Shown here in pieces: positions 1-7,565 of a stretch of DNA of 20,135 nt; positions within the stretch are counted from its first letter, which is position 1; every line of letters begins with the position of its first letter. The position numbers and the translations under genes are program-made. The stretch is from positions 1 through 20,135 of the forward strand of contig HF993177.1 in the NCBI GenBank assembly GCA_000436795.1, written 5' to 3'. The notes under the pieces are model-generated. The model made no database searches. It was not told where the DNA came from and saw nothing but the letters and a program-made list of their open reading frames with translations. Source of the stretch: Bacteroides sp. CAG:1076. GTDB taxonomy: Bacteria; Bacteroidota; Bacteroidia; Bacteroidales; Bacteroidaceae.

Positions 1-26
1 TAATAATCTGATTATCAATCTTATTT

Positions 27-464
27 GTGGAGCTGGAGGGAACAACACCTACATCGTTCAAACTATCTCTCAACTTCCTGAACTCGGACGAGGCACGCCC
101 CATCATTCTGAAAGTAATAAAGAATCTTCAGTACCGGGAAACGATACGCAGCAACGAGGCTGGCGCCTTCAGCGAAGAAGACCTGACTTCACAGGCCATG
201 TATCAGGAAAGTATCAATCTGGAGGAAACGGTGGGCGATTATATTCAGGCACAAACCGAAGCGATATGGAAAGATCCTACGGCAGAGCCGGAGGATTTGT
301 TCTCGTTCCTGATGCGCTATTCATTCCGCAGAGAGGTAAACGAAGAAGAACGTACTACACTGTTTTGCCAAATTGTGTCACTTTATGAATCGCAGTTTCG
401 CATTACAGACGAGTTCGGTGTATACAAGAATTATGAATATGCTCGCATCTACCCGATGCAATAA
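27..464 (+). CDS. C-terminal part of an MksF/JetA-like kleisin subunit; 5' end outside the window or broken
   Basis: This is the end of the first gene of an SMC-type (MksBEF/Wadjet-like) operon. About 145 residues are readable, ending in a TAA at 462-464. They are acidic and helical, with no membrane segment or signal peptide. The assignment rests mainly on gene order: it sits directly before an MksE/JetB-like and an MksB/JetC-like gene, the usual place of the kleisin. Family members are several hundred residues long, so most of the protein is missing. The open frame is interrupted upstream by a TGA at 9-11. The only in-frame start is a GTG at 27, which lacks a convincing leader. Removing one T from the run at 24-26 would join this frame to an open frame from position 2, giving ...NNLIINLIVELEGTT. 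It may therefore be a frameshifted gene, a nonsense allele, or a sequence error rather than a short protein. The role is inferred. Confidence 0.55.
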   Translation: MELEGTTPTSFKLSLNFLNSDEARPIILKVIKNLQYRETIRSNEAGAFSEEDLTSQAMYQESINLEETVGDYIQAQTEAIWKDPTAEPEDLFSFLMRYSFRREVNEEERTTLFCQIVSLYESQFRITDEFGVYKNYEYARIYPMQ

Positions 465-480
465 ACACATATCGTGCTGC

Positions 481-507
481 CAATAAATAAATTGCAACTA
501 TTTATTG
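481..507. repeat. AT-rich inverted repeat between the kleisin-like and KITE-like genes
   Basis: CAATAAATA (481-489) and TATTTATTG (499-507) are perfect 9-base inverted arms around a 9-base spacer, AATTGCAAC. The element fills part of the 85-bp gap between the first two genes of the SMC-like operon. It could be an operator or a weak mRNA hairpin. It has too few G-C pairs and no following T run to be a normal terminator. Confidence 0.5.
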
Positions 508-549
508 AAGTACAAATTAAAGCAAGTCTGAAAAGAATAAAACAAAAAC

Positions 550-1134
550 ATGGAACTAAATATAAGAATTCCCGACCATACGGCTGCCATCTTCGACTAT
601 CTGCAGAAAGGACAGTTCATCAGTTCGAACAGCACAAATGAAGATATACGCAACCTCTATGACATGATAGATGATGACTTTGAGGCATTGTCTGTTTATT
701 TTGCCCAGATAGGATATACACTGGAGCGAGGCAATGAATACTTTTATTTTTCACGCACGGAACCACGCATCACACTGGAACAGAAAATCCTGCGTGCCTA
801 TTACTGGATTGACGTACTCGACTTGTTCAAGACTTACGATGAAACATTTGGTCCGGGCTATCGTTTCCAGCCGGAACAGATACTGGTAGAGGCAAACATC
901 AACGTCATGCTGCAGAATAAACTGGACGGAATACGAAAGCACTTCTCCGACAAGGATGTACGTAAGGAGGTACTGGAAAATATGATACGCCAGCTTACGC
1001 GTGACTCTTTTCTGGAACTGGAAAACGAAAAGACCAACACTTATAAGGTTATGAGCTCCTGGAACTATCTGGAGCGCCTGATTGAAAGTATAAACATTTA
1101 CGACGATACCCAAGACAATGAGAAATCTGAATAG
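550..1134 (+). CDS. MksE/JetB-like KITE subunit of an SMC-type complex
   Basis: This encodes a 194-residue soluble acidic protein. Its size, helical character and position between the kleisin-like and SMC-like genes fit the KITE subunits MksE/JetB (DUF4194-like). In those complexes the KITE protein has tandem winged helices, binds the kleisin and shapes the DNA-holding ring near the ATPase heads. The C-terminal third (about residues 125-180) contains LTRDSFLELENEKTNTYKV followed by SSWNYLERLIESI, which looks like a winged-helix hairpin and helix. The start is the ATG at 550, after an A-rich leader typical of Bacteroides. The last 17 bases overlap the start of the next gene, so the two are probably translationally coupled. 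Family assignment is from pattern and context, as these proteins diverge strongly in sequence. Confidence 0.7.
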   Translation: MELNIRIPDHTAAIFDYLQKGQFISSNSTNEDIRNLYDMIDDDFEALSVYFAQIGYTLERGNEYFYFSRTEPRITLEQKILRAYYWIDVLDLFKTYDETFGPGYRFQPEQILVEANINVMLQNKLDGIRKHFSDKDVRKEVLENMIRQLTRDSFLELENEKTNTYKVMSSWNYLERLIESINIYDDTQDNEKSE

Positions 1135-4100
1135 AATCATCTTTATAAATAGTGCGAACATTCCTTATGCTGACGATATTTATCTGGACGGAAACGTGCA
1201 TTTTATCGGGACTCAGGGTGTAGGAAAAAGTACCGTGCTTCGCTCTATCCTCTTCTTTTATAATGCTGACACACAAAAGCTGGGTATTCCGGTAGAGAAA
1301 CAAAGCTATACGGAATATTATTTCCCTTATGCCAACTCGTACATTGTTTACGAAGTAGCTACCGAAAACGGTGCTTTCTGCATACTCAGCTTCAAGTCGA
1401 TGAACCGTGTCAGTTACCGTTTTATAGACTCTCCTTACCGGAAAGAGTTCTTTATCGATCCGGAAACACGCACGGCGTATTCCGGAGCCGACCGCATACG
1501 TATGCAGCTCGACCTGTTGAATGTGGACTATTCCCGCATTATCTATACGTTCGATGAATACAGGAATATTCTTTATGGCAACGGAGTTTCTCCAGACATG
1601 AAAAAATATTCGCTGATGGAAAGCAAGCAGTACCAGAACATTCCGCGTACCATCCAGAATGTGTTGCTGAACTCTAAACTTGATGCAGAGTTTATCAAAA
1701 AGACAATCATTTCATCCATCAACGAAGATGAAACGGCTATCGACCTGAATAACTACAAGGAACATCTGAAAAACTTTGAAGTCCGCCTGCACGACATCGA
1801 AGAGTTCCAGAAGCGGGAAACGCAAAAGCAGGCAAAAGAAATCACGCTGCTTTCGGCACAGGTATCGAAACAGCAGACGGCTTTGGCACAGGGTTGTCGC
1901 GAACTGGTTGCTGCCTTTATTAAAACTCAGGAGGCTCTGCCGCAATGGCAGGAAAAGAAAATATATGCCGAAAACGAACGGGGTAAACTGATAGCCCGCC
2001 GTCAGGAGTTACAGGAACAGTCGCGCCAACGATGCGACAAGTTACAGGAAACTCTTGCCGTACTGAACAATGAACTGCAAAAGGCACAAAAGAAGGAAAA
2101 AGAATACGCCCGCCAGCAGATAGAGCAGGTAATGGAACGCTCTGCCCGAAAGGAAGAATGGAAAAACCGCCGGGACGGACTGGTGGAAGAGCAGCGCATC
2201 CTGACTTCTCAGTATACGGAGATATCGACAAAATACAAATCGCTTATCCAAAGCCTCGACGAGCAGTGGAACAAAATTCACGAAGCAAAGCTCAAGCAAC
2301 TGGATGAATTGAATAACACATACAATACGCGTATCGAGGAAGGACGCCGACGCCATGAAGCTGCTACGGAAGCTTTGTATCAGGAATACGAACAGCTCTC
2401 GCAACAATTGCATCCGGAGAAAAGTGAGAAACAGAGTGCACTGACGGCAATCGACTATCAGATGCAGCTTTGCCGCAAGGAAGTTTTCTTCGAAGCCGAA
2501 CAGGAAGAACTGAAACATCGCATACAGTCGTATACGGGCATGCACATGAGCAAAAAGAACCGTATCGACAATGCTCAGCTCATTATCAAGGAAATAACCT
2601 TGAAATGGGAAGGTGAACTGCAAAACGGCATGAAAGAAAAAGACGATGCGCTTGTCCGGTTGCAGGCTGAACAGCAGCAATTGAAACCGCGTGTCGACGA
2701 ACTGGAAACTTTCTTGCAGAACAGCCGCAACACATTGCAGGGCTGGCTGAAGGACAACAAACCGGGCTGGGAAGAGAACATCGGTAAGCTGTGCGATGAA
2801 TCGATTCTCTGGCAAACAGGATTATCGCCTCAGTTGCACGACAACGGCGAGTCTTTCTATGGCATTTCCATCAATCTGGCTGGAATAGACCGTCATATCA
2901 AGTCTATCAACGATTATCAGAAAGAAAAAGAAGCGGGCATACGCCGACTGGAAGAGATTGCATCCGAGATTGCTCACCTGCAAAAGGAAAAAGAAGAGTT
3001 GGAAGAGGCCTTGAAAGGCAAATATCAGCCAAAGATAAAAGAGCAGAAGGATGTAATCTCACTGCAAGAGTATGAACTGGAAAAGCTGGAAAGACAATAT
3101 CAGCAGGACATGCTCGACTTAGAAAACTGGAAGAAAAAGGCTCAAGAAGAGAGGGAACGGAAACTGCACGAACTGGAAGCTCAAAAAGTTCAGGCTCAAA
3201 ATGAACTGAAACTGATAGAAAACAAGTTGAATAATCTGAACAAAGAAAAAACGGATAAACTGAATGGACTGAAGCAGGAATGGAACAGTCTGCAACAGAA
3301 CCTGACGAATGAAAAGGCAGAGCAGGCAGAAACCATACGGAAAGAGGAGCAAGAGGAGCAGAAGCGTATCGCATCGGTCAAGGCAGACTACGAAAACGAA
3401 ATGCAGAAAGAGCTTCATACTCAAGGTGCTGATACAGAACGCCTGCAAGACATTGCCAAACAGTTACAGGACATCGAGCAGGAACTGTTGTTTATCAAAG
3501 ACCATGCTACTCTACTTATCGAGTACCAAAAGGACAAACGCGACTTGATGGATCATATTCCGGAATGGAAACGTGAATATGACGAACAGAAACGTTTGCT
3601 CGACAATGAAAAGGAAGTGCTTCGCAAGGAAGCAGGTGCCTTGCAAACGGAAATTGACAAACTTGGTAAAACGCTGCATGAAGCGGAAGAAAACGTGCGC
3701 GTATTCTCCAGCAATCTGGAAGCTTACGAAAAGATTCCGGCCTACGACTGGTATAAACCTCATCAGGATATTTTCCGACCGGGAAGCTGTCCGGATACGG
3801 ACGTCGCCGTACAGAAAAGCTGTATCGAGCTGATTGAGGAACTGGGACGCATGGAAAATCAGTATATGCAATTGCAGAGTCGCCTGCGCAAGGAAGTCAA
3901 TCTCTTTACAGGGCACTTCGACGAGGACAATACCTTCAAGTTTAAGACGAAGTTCAACGAGGACTGGGAGTACATACGTTTTGCCGATGAATTGCACGAC
4001 TTCGTGGAAGAGAATAAAATCAGTGAATTTGTCCGTCGTATCAACAATGAACATTCCGACATATTCAAGCGTATCAGCATGGATACGTCGATGCTGACTG

Positions 4101-4777
4101 CCTCGGAAAGCGACATCCACGACCTGATAAACAAGGTCAACAAGGGATTCCAGACCTGCAATTTTGTCGGGGTTATCCAACGGATTGAAATGAAAGTGGA
4201 GGAAAGTAGTAACCGAGTGGTCAATTCCTTGCGAGCTATACAGAAGTATTACAACGAACATGCTTACGATCTTACTCCGGGCACGAACCTGTTTTCGAGT
4301 GAAAATGAGCAACTGGTCAAGCAGGAAGCAATTGCTTTGCTGCGCGATTTCATCAAGGAAATGCATGCTTACCGGTACGATAAAATCCGGTTGTATGACT
4401 CATTTGAGCTACGTTTCCGCATCGTAGAAAACAACAACGATACCGGATTCGTGGAAAAGTTGTCGAATGTGGGTTCGGAAGGTACGGATATTCTGGTAAA
4501 AGCCATGATTAATATCATGCTGCTGAACGTATTCAAGGAAAGTGCTTCGCAGAAATTCAAGGATTTCAAACTGCACTGTATGATGGACGAAATCGGTAAG
4601 TTGCATCCTAACAACGTAAACGGAATCCTGAAATTTGCCAACGACCGTAATATCATTCTGATAAACGGTTCGCCTACGGAGCTGAACCGCGATGCATACA
4701 AACATGTTTATCTCCTGACAAAGGGAGCACAAAGCAAGACACGTATTGCCCGGCTGATTTCTGATCAGAAATTGTAA
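1118..4777 (+). CDS. SMC-like ATPase, MksB/JetC type
   Basis: This encodes a 1219-residue ATPase of the MksB/JetC/MukB-like class, which forms a dimer that binds and moves DNA with kleisin and KITE partners. The Walker A motif GTQGVGKST is at residues 31-39. Two long charged coiled-coil arms run at roughly 215-540 and 600-880, rich in E, K, Q, L and almost free of proline. Between them is a short hinge-like stretch (about 540-595) with aromatic residues, G and P. The C-terminal head carries an ABC signature-like LSNVGSEGT at 1115-1123 and a Walker B-like LHCMMDEIG with D1157-E1158, followed by a strand NIILING. All ATPase motifs look intact. The ATG at 1118 overlaps the preceding gene. No JetD/MksG toprim nuclease gene lies next to it in the window. 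The complex could act in chromosome organisation or in plasmid/phage exclusion; the sequence does not decide. Confidence 0.85.
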   Translation: MRNLNRIIFINSANIPYADDIYLDGNVHFIGTQGVGKSTVLRSILFFYNADTQKLGIPVEKQSYTEYYFPYANSYIVYEVATENGAFCILSFKSMNRVSYRFIDSPYRKEFFIDPETRTAYSGADRIRMQLDLLNVDYSRIIYTFDEYRNILYGNGVSPDMKKYSLMESKQYQNIPRTIQNVLLNSKLDAEFIKKTIISSINEDETAIDLNNYKEHLKNFEVRLHDIEEFQKRETQKQAKEITLLSAQVSKQQTALAQGCRELVAAFIKTQEALPQWQEKKIYAENERGKLIARRQELQEQSRQRCDKLQETLAVLNNELQKAQKKEKEYARQQIEQVMERSARKEEWKNRRDGLVEEQRILTSQYTEISTKYKSLIQSLDEQWNKIHEAKLKQLDELNNTYNTRIEEGRRRHEAATEALYQEYEQLSQQLHPEKSEKQSALTAIDYQMQLCRKEVFFEAEQEELKHRIQSYTGMHMSKKNRIDNAQLIIKEITLKWEGELQNGMKEKDDALVRLQAEQQQLKPRVDELETFLQNSRNTLQGWLKDNKPGWEENIGKLCDESILWQTGLSPQLHDNGESFYGISINLAGIDRHIKSINDYQKEKEAGIRRLEEIASEIAHLQKEKEELEEALKGKYQPKIKEQKDVISLQEYELEKLERQYQQDMLDLENWKKKAQEERERKLHELEAQKVQAQNELKLIENKLNNLNKEKTDKLNGLKQEWNSLQQNLTNEKAEQAETIRKEEQEEQKRIASVKADYENEMQKELHTQGADTERLQDIAKQLQDIEQELLFIKDHATLLIEYQKDKRDLMDHIPEWKREYDEQKRLLDNEKEVLRKEAGALQTEIDKLGKTLHEAEENVRVFSSNLEAYEKIPAYDWYKPHQDIFRPGSCPDTDVAVQKSCIELIEELGRMENQYMQLQSRLRKEVNLFTGHFDEDNTFKFKTKFNEDWEYIRFADELHDFVEENKISEFVRRINNEHSDIFKRISMDTSMLTASESDIHDLINKVNKGFQTCNFVGVIQRIEMKVEESSNRVVNSLRAIQKYYNEHAYDLTPGTNLFSSENEQLVKQEAIALLRDFIKEMHAYRYDKIRLYDSFELRFRIVENNNDTGFVEKLSNVGSEGTDILVKAMINIMLLNVFKESASQKFKDFKLHCMMDEIGKLHPNNVNGILKFANDRNIILINGSPTELNRDAYKHVYLLTKGAQSKTRIARLISDQKL

Positions 4778-4802
4778 GTCTGACCTTTTTTAAGTATCTT
4801 TG
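4772..4802 (+). promoter_or_regulatory. Bacteroides-type promoter for the GNAT-ibrA-ibrB operon
   Basis: A perfect -7 element TATCTTTG (consensus TAnnTTTG) lies at 4795-4802. A partial -33 element TTG lies at 4772-4774, 20 bases upstream, overlapping the stop codon of the SMC-like gene. The start codon of the GNAT-like gene is 25 bases downstream. This suggests that the three-gene operon can be transcribed independently of the SMC-like operon. It is a pattern match only. Confidence 0.6.
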
Positions 4803-4826
4803 CTAAGTACGCATAAATAATTAGCA

Positions 4827-5228
4827 ATGATTCAAATACTTAAATTACAAGGAACCGACAAACGACTATATCAACTGGTAGGACCGCTGGTGATGAATCC
4901 TAAAGTTCTGCAATACAACAACGGATATCCATTTAAAACAGGAGAACAGTTTGTATGGTATATTGCAGTAGAAAAGCGTAAAGTGGCAGGATTTATTCCA
5001 CTGGATTTACGCAAGAAGGGACATATCATCAACAACTATTATGCAGGACCTGAAGGTCATAACGAAACAATAGGGACACTGCTTGATGCAATTGTTGCAG
5101 ACGAGGGAGAAAGTACGCTGCCATTACTGGCTGTTGTACAAACTCCTCATCAGCATTTGTTTGCCCAAAAGGGATTTGAAGTGATAAAGAGTTGGAAACT
5201 ATACATCAAAATGCAGAAGATACAATGA
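4827..5228 (+). CDS. GNAT-like N-acetyltransferase family protein associated with IbrA/IbrB
   Basis: This encodes a 133-residue soluble protein with the layout of a small GNAT fold. Central strands occur around WYIAVEKRKVAGFIPLD (44-60) and HIINNYYA (66-73), and a helix follows GPEGHNETIGTLLDAIV (74-90). The C-terminal part, HLFAQKGFEVIKSWKLYIKMQK (110-131), resembles the usual GNAT ending (a helix, then GF, then strands). The classic acetyl-CoA loop R/QxxGxG/A is not clear: the equivalent stretch is GPEGHNET, so catalytic activity is uncertain. It is the first gene of an operon, and its TGA overlaps the next ATG (ATGA, 5225-5228). GNAT-like genes beside IbrA/IbrB pairs suggest a joint function, but the substrate is unknown. 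Confidence 0.65.
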   Translation: MIQILKLQGTDKRLYQLVGPLVMNPKVLQYNNGYPFKTGEQFVWYIAVEKRKVAGFIPLDLRKKGHIINNYYAGPEGHNETIGTLLDAIVADEGESTLPLLAVVQTPHQHLFAQKGFEVIKSWKLYIKMQKIQ

Positions 5229-6526
5229 AAGAAATAGCTCAGAAGCCTAAAAATGTCTACGAACTAACTCAGGAACGCCTGCGCGTAATCTTCAATGAAT
5301 TCGACAACATTTATGTATCTTTCTCCGGAGGGAAAGACAGCAGCGTGTTGCTGAACCTATGTATCGATTACATACGGCGAAACAATCTGAAGCGTAAGAT
5401 CGGTGTATTTCACATGGATTACGAAATACAATATAAAATGACAATCGACTTTGTGGACCAGATTCTGGAAAAAAACAAAGACATACTCGATGTTTATCGT
5501 ATCTGCCTACCATTCCGTGTAGCGACTTCCACCTCCATGTATCAGTCGTACTGGCGGCCGTGGGATGAAGAAATGAAAGATTTATGGGTCCGGAAGATGC
5601 CTAAAAATGCCATGACCATTAAAGACTTCCCGGAATTGAAGCCGGAAACATGGGATTATGACTTCCAGCTTTATTTCGCACAGTGGCTTCATAAAAAGAA
5701 AAAAGCAACACGTACTTGCTGTCTGGTGGGAATACGTACGCAAGAAAGCTTCAGTCGCTGGCGCTGTATCTTCCAAGTCCCCAAAAATATTTTATACCAC
5801 AAGTATATATGGACCTCCAAGATTGGAAATGATATCTATAATGCTTATCCAATATACGACTGGCGGACAACAGATATATGGACAGCCAATGGTAAATTTA
5901 AATGGGATTATAATCCGCTATACGACCTGTATTACAAGGCAGGAGTCAGTCTGGACCGGCAGCGGGTGGCAAGTCCTTTCATCAGCGAAGCGATAGAAAG
6001 TCTGGCACTCTACAAGGCTATCGATCCTGATACGTGGGGAAAAATGGTAGGACGTGTAAACGGTGTTAACTTTTCGGCCATTTATGGTAGTACACATGCT
6101 ACGGCACGACAAAAAATACGACTGCCCGAAGGATATACATGGAAATCGTTTATGTATTTTTTACTTTCCACACTACCGGAAAAAACGCGAAACGGTTATT
6201 TACGACGCCTGGATGTGAGCATCAAATTCTGGCGGACGAAAGGAGGATGCCTCAGCGATGATGTCATCCAGAAACTGATTGACGCAAAAATTCCAATTGA
6301 GGTTGTAGACAAAAGTAACTATCATACGCGGAAGCATCCTGTCAAAATGGAGTATCAGGAAGATGTCGACATTCCAGAATTCAGAGAAATTCCAACCTAT
6401 AAAAGAATGTGTATCTGCATACTTCGCAATGACCATGCCTGCAAATATATGGGTTTCTCTCCTACCAAAGAGGAAATCAGTAAGAAAAATCAAATTATGG
6501 AAAATTACAAAAATATTTGGCGATGA
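5225..6526 (+). CDS. ibrA: IbrA-like PAPS reductase-fold (adenine nucleotide alpha-hydrolase) protein
   Basis: This encodes a 433-residue protein of the phosphoadenosine-phosphosulfate reductase superfamily. The PP-loop SGGKDS is at residues 34-39 (in YVSFSGGKDSSVLLNL), and a second nucleotide-side motif is CCLVGIRTQESFSRWRC at 165-181. It is longer than true PAPS reductases and matches the layout of IbrA-type proteins (PP-loop domain plus a DUF3440-like C-terminal part). The E. coli IbrA/IbrB pair was described as activating immunoglobulin-binding eib genes; the enzymatic reaction is not known. PP-loop relatives such as DndC act in DNA phosphorothioation. I chose the ATG at 5225, which overlaps the GNAT stop as ATGA, over an in-frame ATG at 5192 that would overlap the upstream gene by 37 bases. 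The stop overlaps the next start in the same way. Confidence 0.8.
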   Translation: MKEIAQKPKNVYELTQERLRVIFNEFDNIYVSFSGGKDSSVLLNLCIDYIRRNNLKRKIGVFHMDYEIQYKMTIDFVDQILEKNKDILDVYRICLPFRVATSTSMYQSYWRPWDEEMKDLWVRKMPKNAMTIKDFPELKPETWDYDFQLYFAQWLHKKKKATRTCCLVGIRTQESFSRWRCIFQVPKNILYHKYIWTSKIGNDIYNAYPIYDWRTTDIWTANGKFKWDYNPLYDLYYKAGVSLDRQRVASPFISEAIESLALYKAIDPDTWGKMVGRVNGVNFSAIYGSTHATARQKIRLPEGYTWKSFMYFLLSTLPEKTRNGYLRRLDVSIKFWRTKGGCLSDDVIQKLIDAKIPIEVVDKSNYHTRKHPVKMEYQEDVDIPEFREIPTYKRMCICILRNDHACKYMGFSPTKEEISKKNQIMENYKNIWR

Positions 6527-7089
6527 CAAACAATGATTATAAAAGTCCGGTATATAATGTAAAGGCTATCCCTGTAGAAAAAGTCGTAGCAAACGATTAC
6601 AATCCTAATGTAGTAGCTCCTCCCGAAATGAAATTGCTGGAATTGTCTATTTGGGAAGATGGATTTACCATGCCTTGTGTATGCTATTACGACAAAACGG
6701 AAGATAAATATATCCTGGTCGATGGATTTCACCGGTATACCGTTTTAAAGACATCGAAGCGTATTTATGAACGCGAAAAGGGATTACTTCCTGTGGTAGT
6801 GATCGACAAGGACTTATCTAACCGCATCGGATCTACTATTCGCCATAATCGTGCACGAGGCACACATAACATTGAACTCATGTCGAATATTGTTGCCGAA
6901 CTGGATAAAGCGGGAATGTCCGACCAATGGATTATGAAAAATATAGGAATGGACCGTGATGAACTGCTTCGCCTGAAGCAGATTTCCGGTCTTGCCGAAC
7001 TTTTTGCAGATGCCAGCTTCAGTATTCCTCAACCCAAGCCGGCTTATACTCCGACAACCGGTAATGACGAGGAGGTTAAATCTGTATAA
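6523..7089 (+). CDS. ibrB: IbrB-like ParB/Srx-domain protein
   Basis: This encodes a 188-residue protein with a ParB N-terminal-like domain. IPVEKVVANDYNPN (16-29) is the usual opening (substrate positions, then a NPN turn), DGFHR (67-71) corresponds to the ParB G-x-R-R-like nucleotide motif, and IRHNRARGTHN (106-116) to the box with conserved N and R. A helix-rich segment at about 130-158 (DKAGMSDQWIMKNIGMDRDELLRLKQI) looks like a helix-turn-helix. The last 25 residues are proline-rich and probably flexible. The ATG at 6523 overlaps the ibrA stop (ATGA, 6523-6526), so I prefer it to the TTG at 6517. Coupling to an IbrA-like gene strongly supports the IbrB assignment. ParB-fold proteins bind CTP/ATP and often DNA; which applies here is unknown. 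Confidence 0.8.
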   Translation: MTNNDYKSPVYNVKAIPVEKVVANDYNPNVVAPPEMKLLELSIWEDGFTMPCVCYYDKTEDKYILVDGFHRYTVLKTSKRIYEREKGLLPVVVIDKDLSNRIGSTIRHNRARGTHNIELMSNIVAELDKAGMSDQWIMKNIGMDRDELLRLKQISGLAELFADASFSIPQPKPAYTPTTGNDEEVKSV

Positions 7090-7242
7090 GTAGCCGACAC
7101 CTGCTTGCTTTATGGATCAAATAATACAACCAGCGAGAGAGAATCTGGCAAAAATGTTTCTATTCTTAAAGGAAACAGCAAGATTATGTGTACTCATTTT
7201 CACAAATCGCTGTCAAAAGAGATGCATAAGTTCAATAAAAAT
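7090..7242. other. Intergenic region after ibrB with no gene recognised
   Basis: This AT-rich stretch lies between the ibrB stop and the hairpin at 7243. The one longer open frame crossing it (7112-7474, plus) runs antisense into the DUF6965-like gene and has a composition unlike a real protein. I see no promoter, RNA gene or repeat here. Confidence 0.5.
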
Positions 7243-7274
7243 GAGGGCTGATTCCGTTTGTGAAATCAGCCCTC
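7236..7274 (-). terminator. Rho-independent terminator after the tamL-DUF6965 operon
   Basis: GAGGGCTGATT (7243-7253) and AATCAGCCCTC (7264-7274) form a perfect 11-bp stem with a 10-base loop. On the minus strand the stem is followed by a U-rich tail (ATTTTTATT), so it ends transcription of the minus-strand genes that stop at 7328. The plus-strand ibrB operon runs into the same stem but without a T run on that side, so its effect there is less certain. Confidence 0.85.
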
Positions 7275-7327
7275 TTAAACGATATAATTCTTCTCAAAGC
7301 GTTAGTTCAGGAACTTGTTCCCATTAT

Positions 7328-7555
7328 TCAGCTTATGAGCTTAGCCTTAATATTCTCCAGCAATATCAGACAACCTTGCATTTTGGGGTTTTCAAAACAC
7401 ACTTCCGCCTGATTAAACAAACGTTCCACTGTTTCTTTCAGATTGGGAATATAGGTTGCTTTATCTACCTGTAAAGACTGAGGCAGATTCTGACTGGCAA
7501 ACCAATCACGTAAAGCCTTCAATTCTTCTTTCTTATAAATTTTTCTTTCTTCCAT
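7328..7555 (-). CDS. Small conserved Bacteroidales protein (DUF6965-like)
   Basis: This encodes a 75-residue soluble protein, probably two or three helices, opening MEERKIYKKEELKALRDWFA and ending with VERLFNQAEVCFENPKMQGC and a final helix. The pattern (a W/F-containing helix, a proline-bounded VDKATYIPNL linker, then a long helix) matches the small DUF6965-type proteins of Bacteroides as I remember them; no function is known. The start at 7555 is preferred to an upstream in-frame ATG at 7642, which would lie inside the tamL coding region and add an uncharacteristic hydrophobic stretch. It begins 10 bases after the tamL stop, so the two form one transcript that ends at the hairpin at 7243-7274. 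Confidence 0.7.
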   Translation of the reverse strand: MEERKIYKKEELKALRDWFASQNLPQSLQVDKATYIPNLKETVERLFNQAEVCFENPKMQGCLILLENIKAKLIS

Positions 7556-7565
7556 ATTATAATTA

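Noticed and set aside
3512..4366. 284-codon minus-strand open frame inside the SMC-like gene
   Set aside because: It is antisense to an intact ATPase with clear motifs, has an unlikely composition, and no promoter is seen. The frame at 2042-2815 is the same kind of shadow.
7112..7474. 120-codon plus-strand open frame after ibrB
   Set aside because: It crosses the terminator stem and runs antisense to the DUF6965-like gene; composition is rich in Cys, Ser and Phe with no family pattern.
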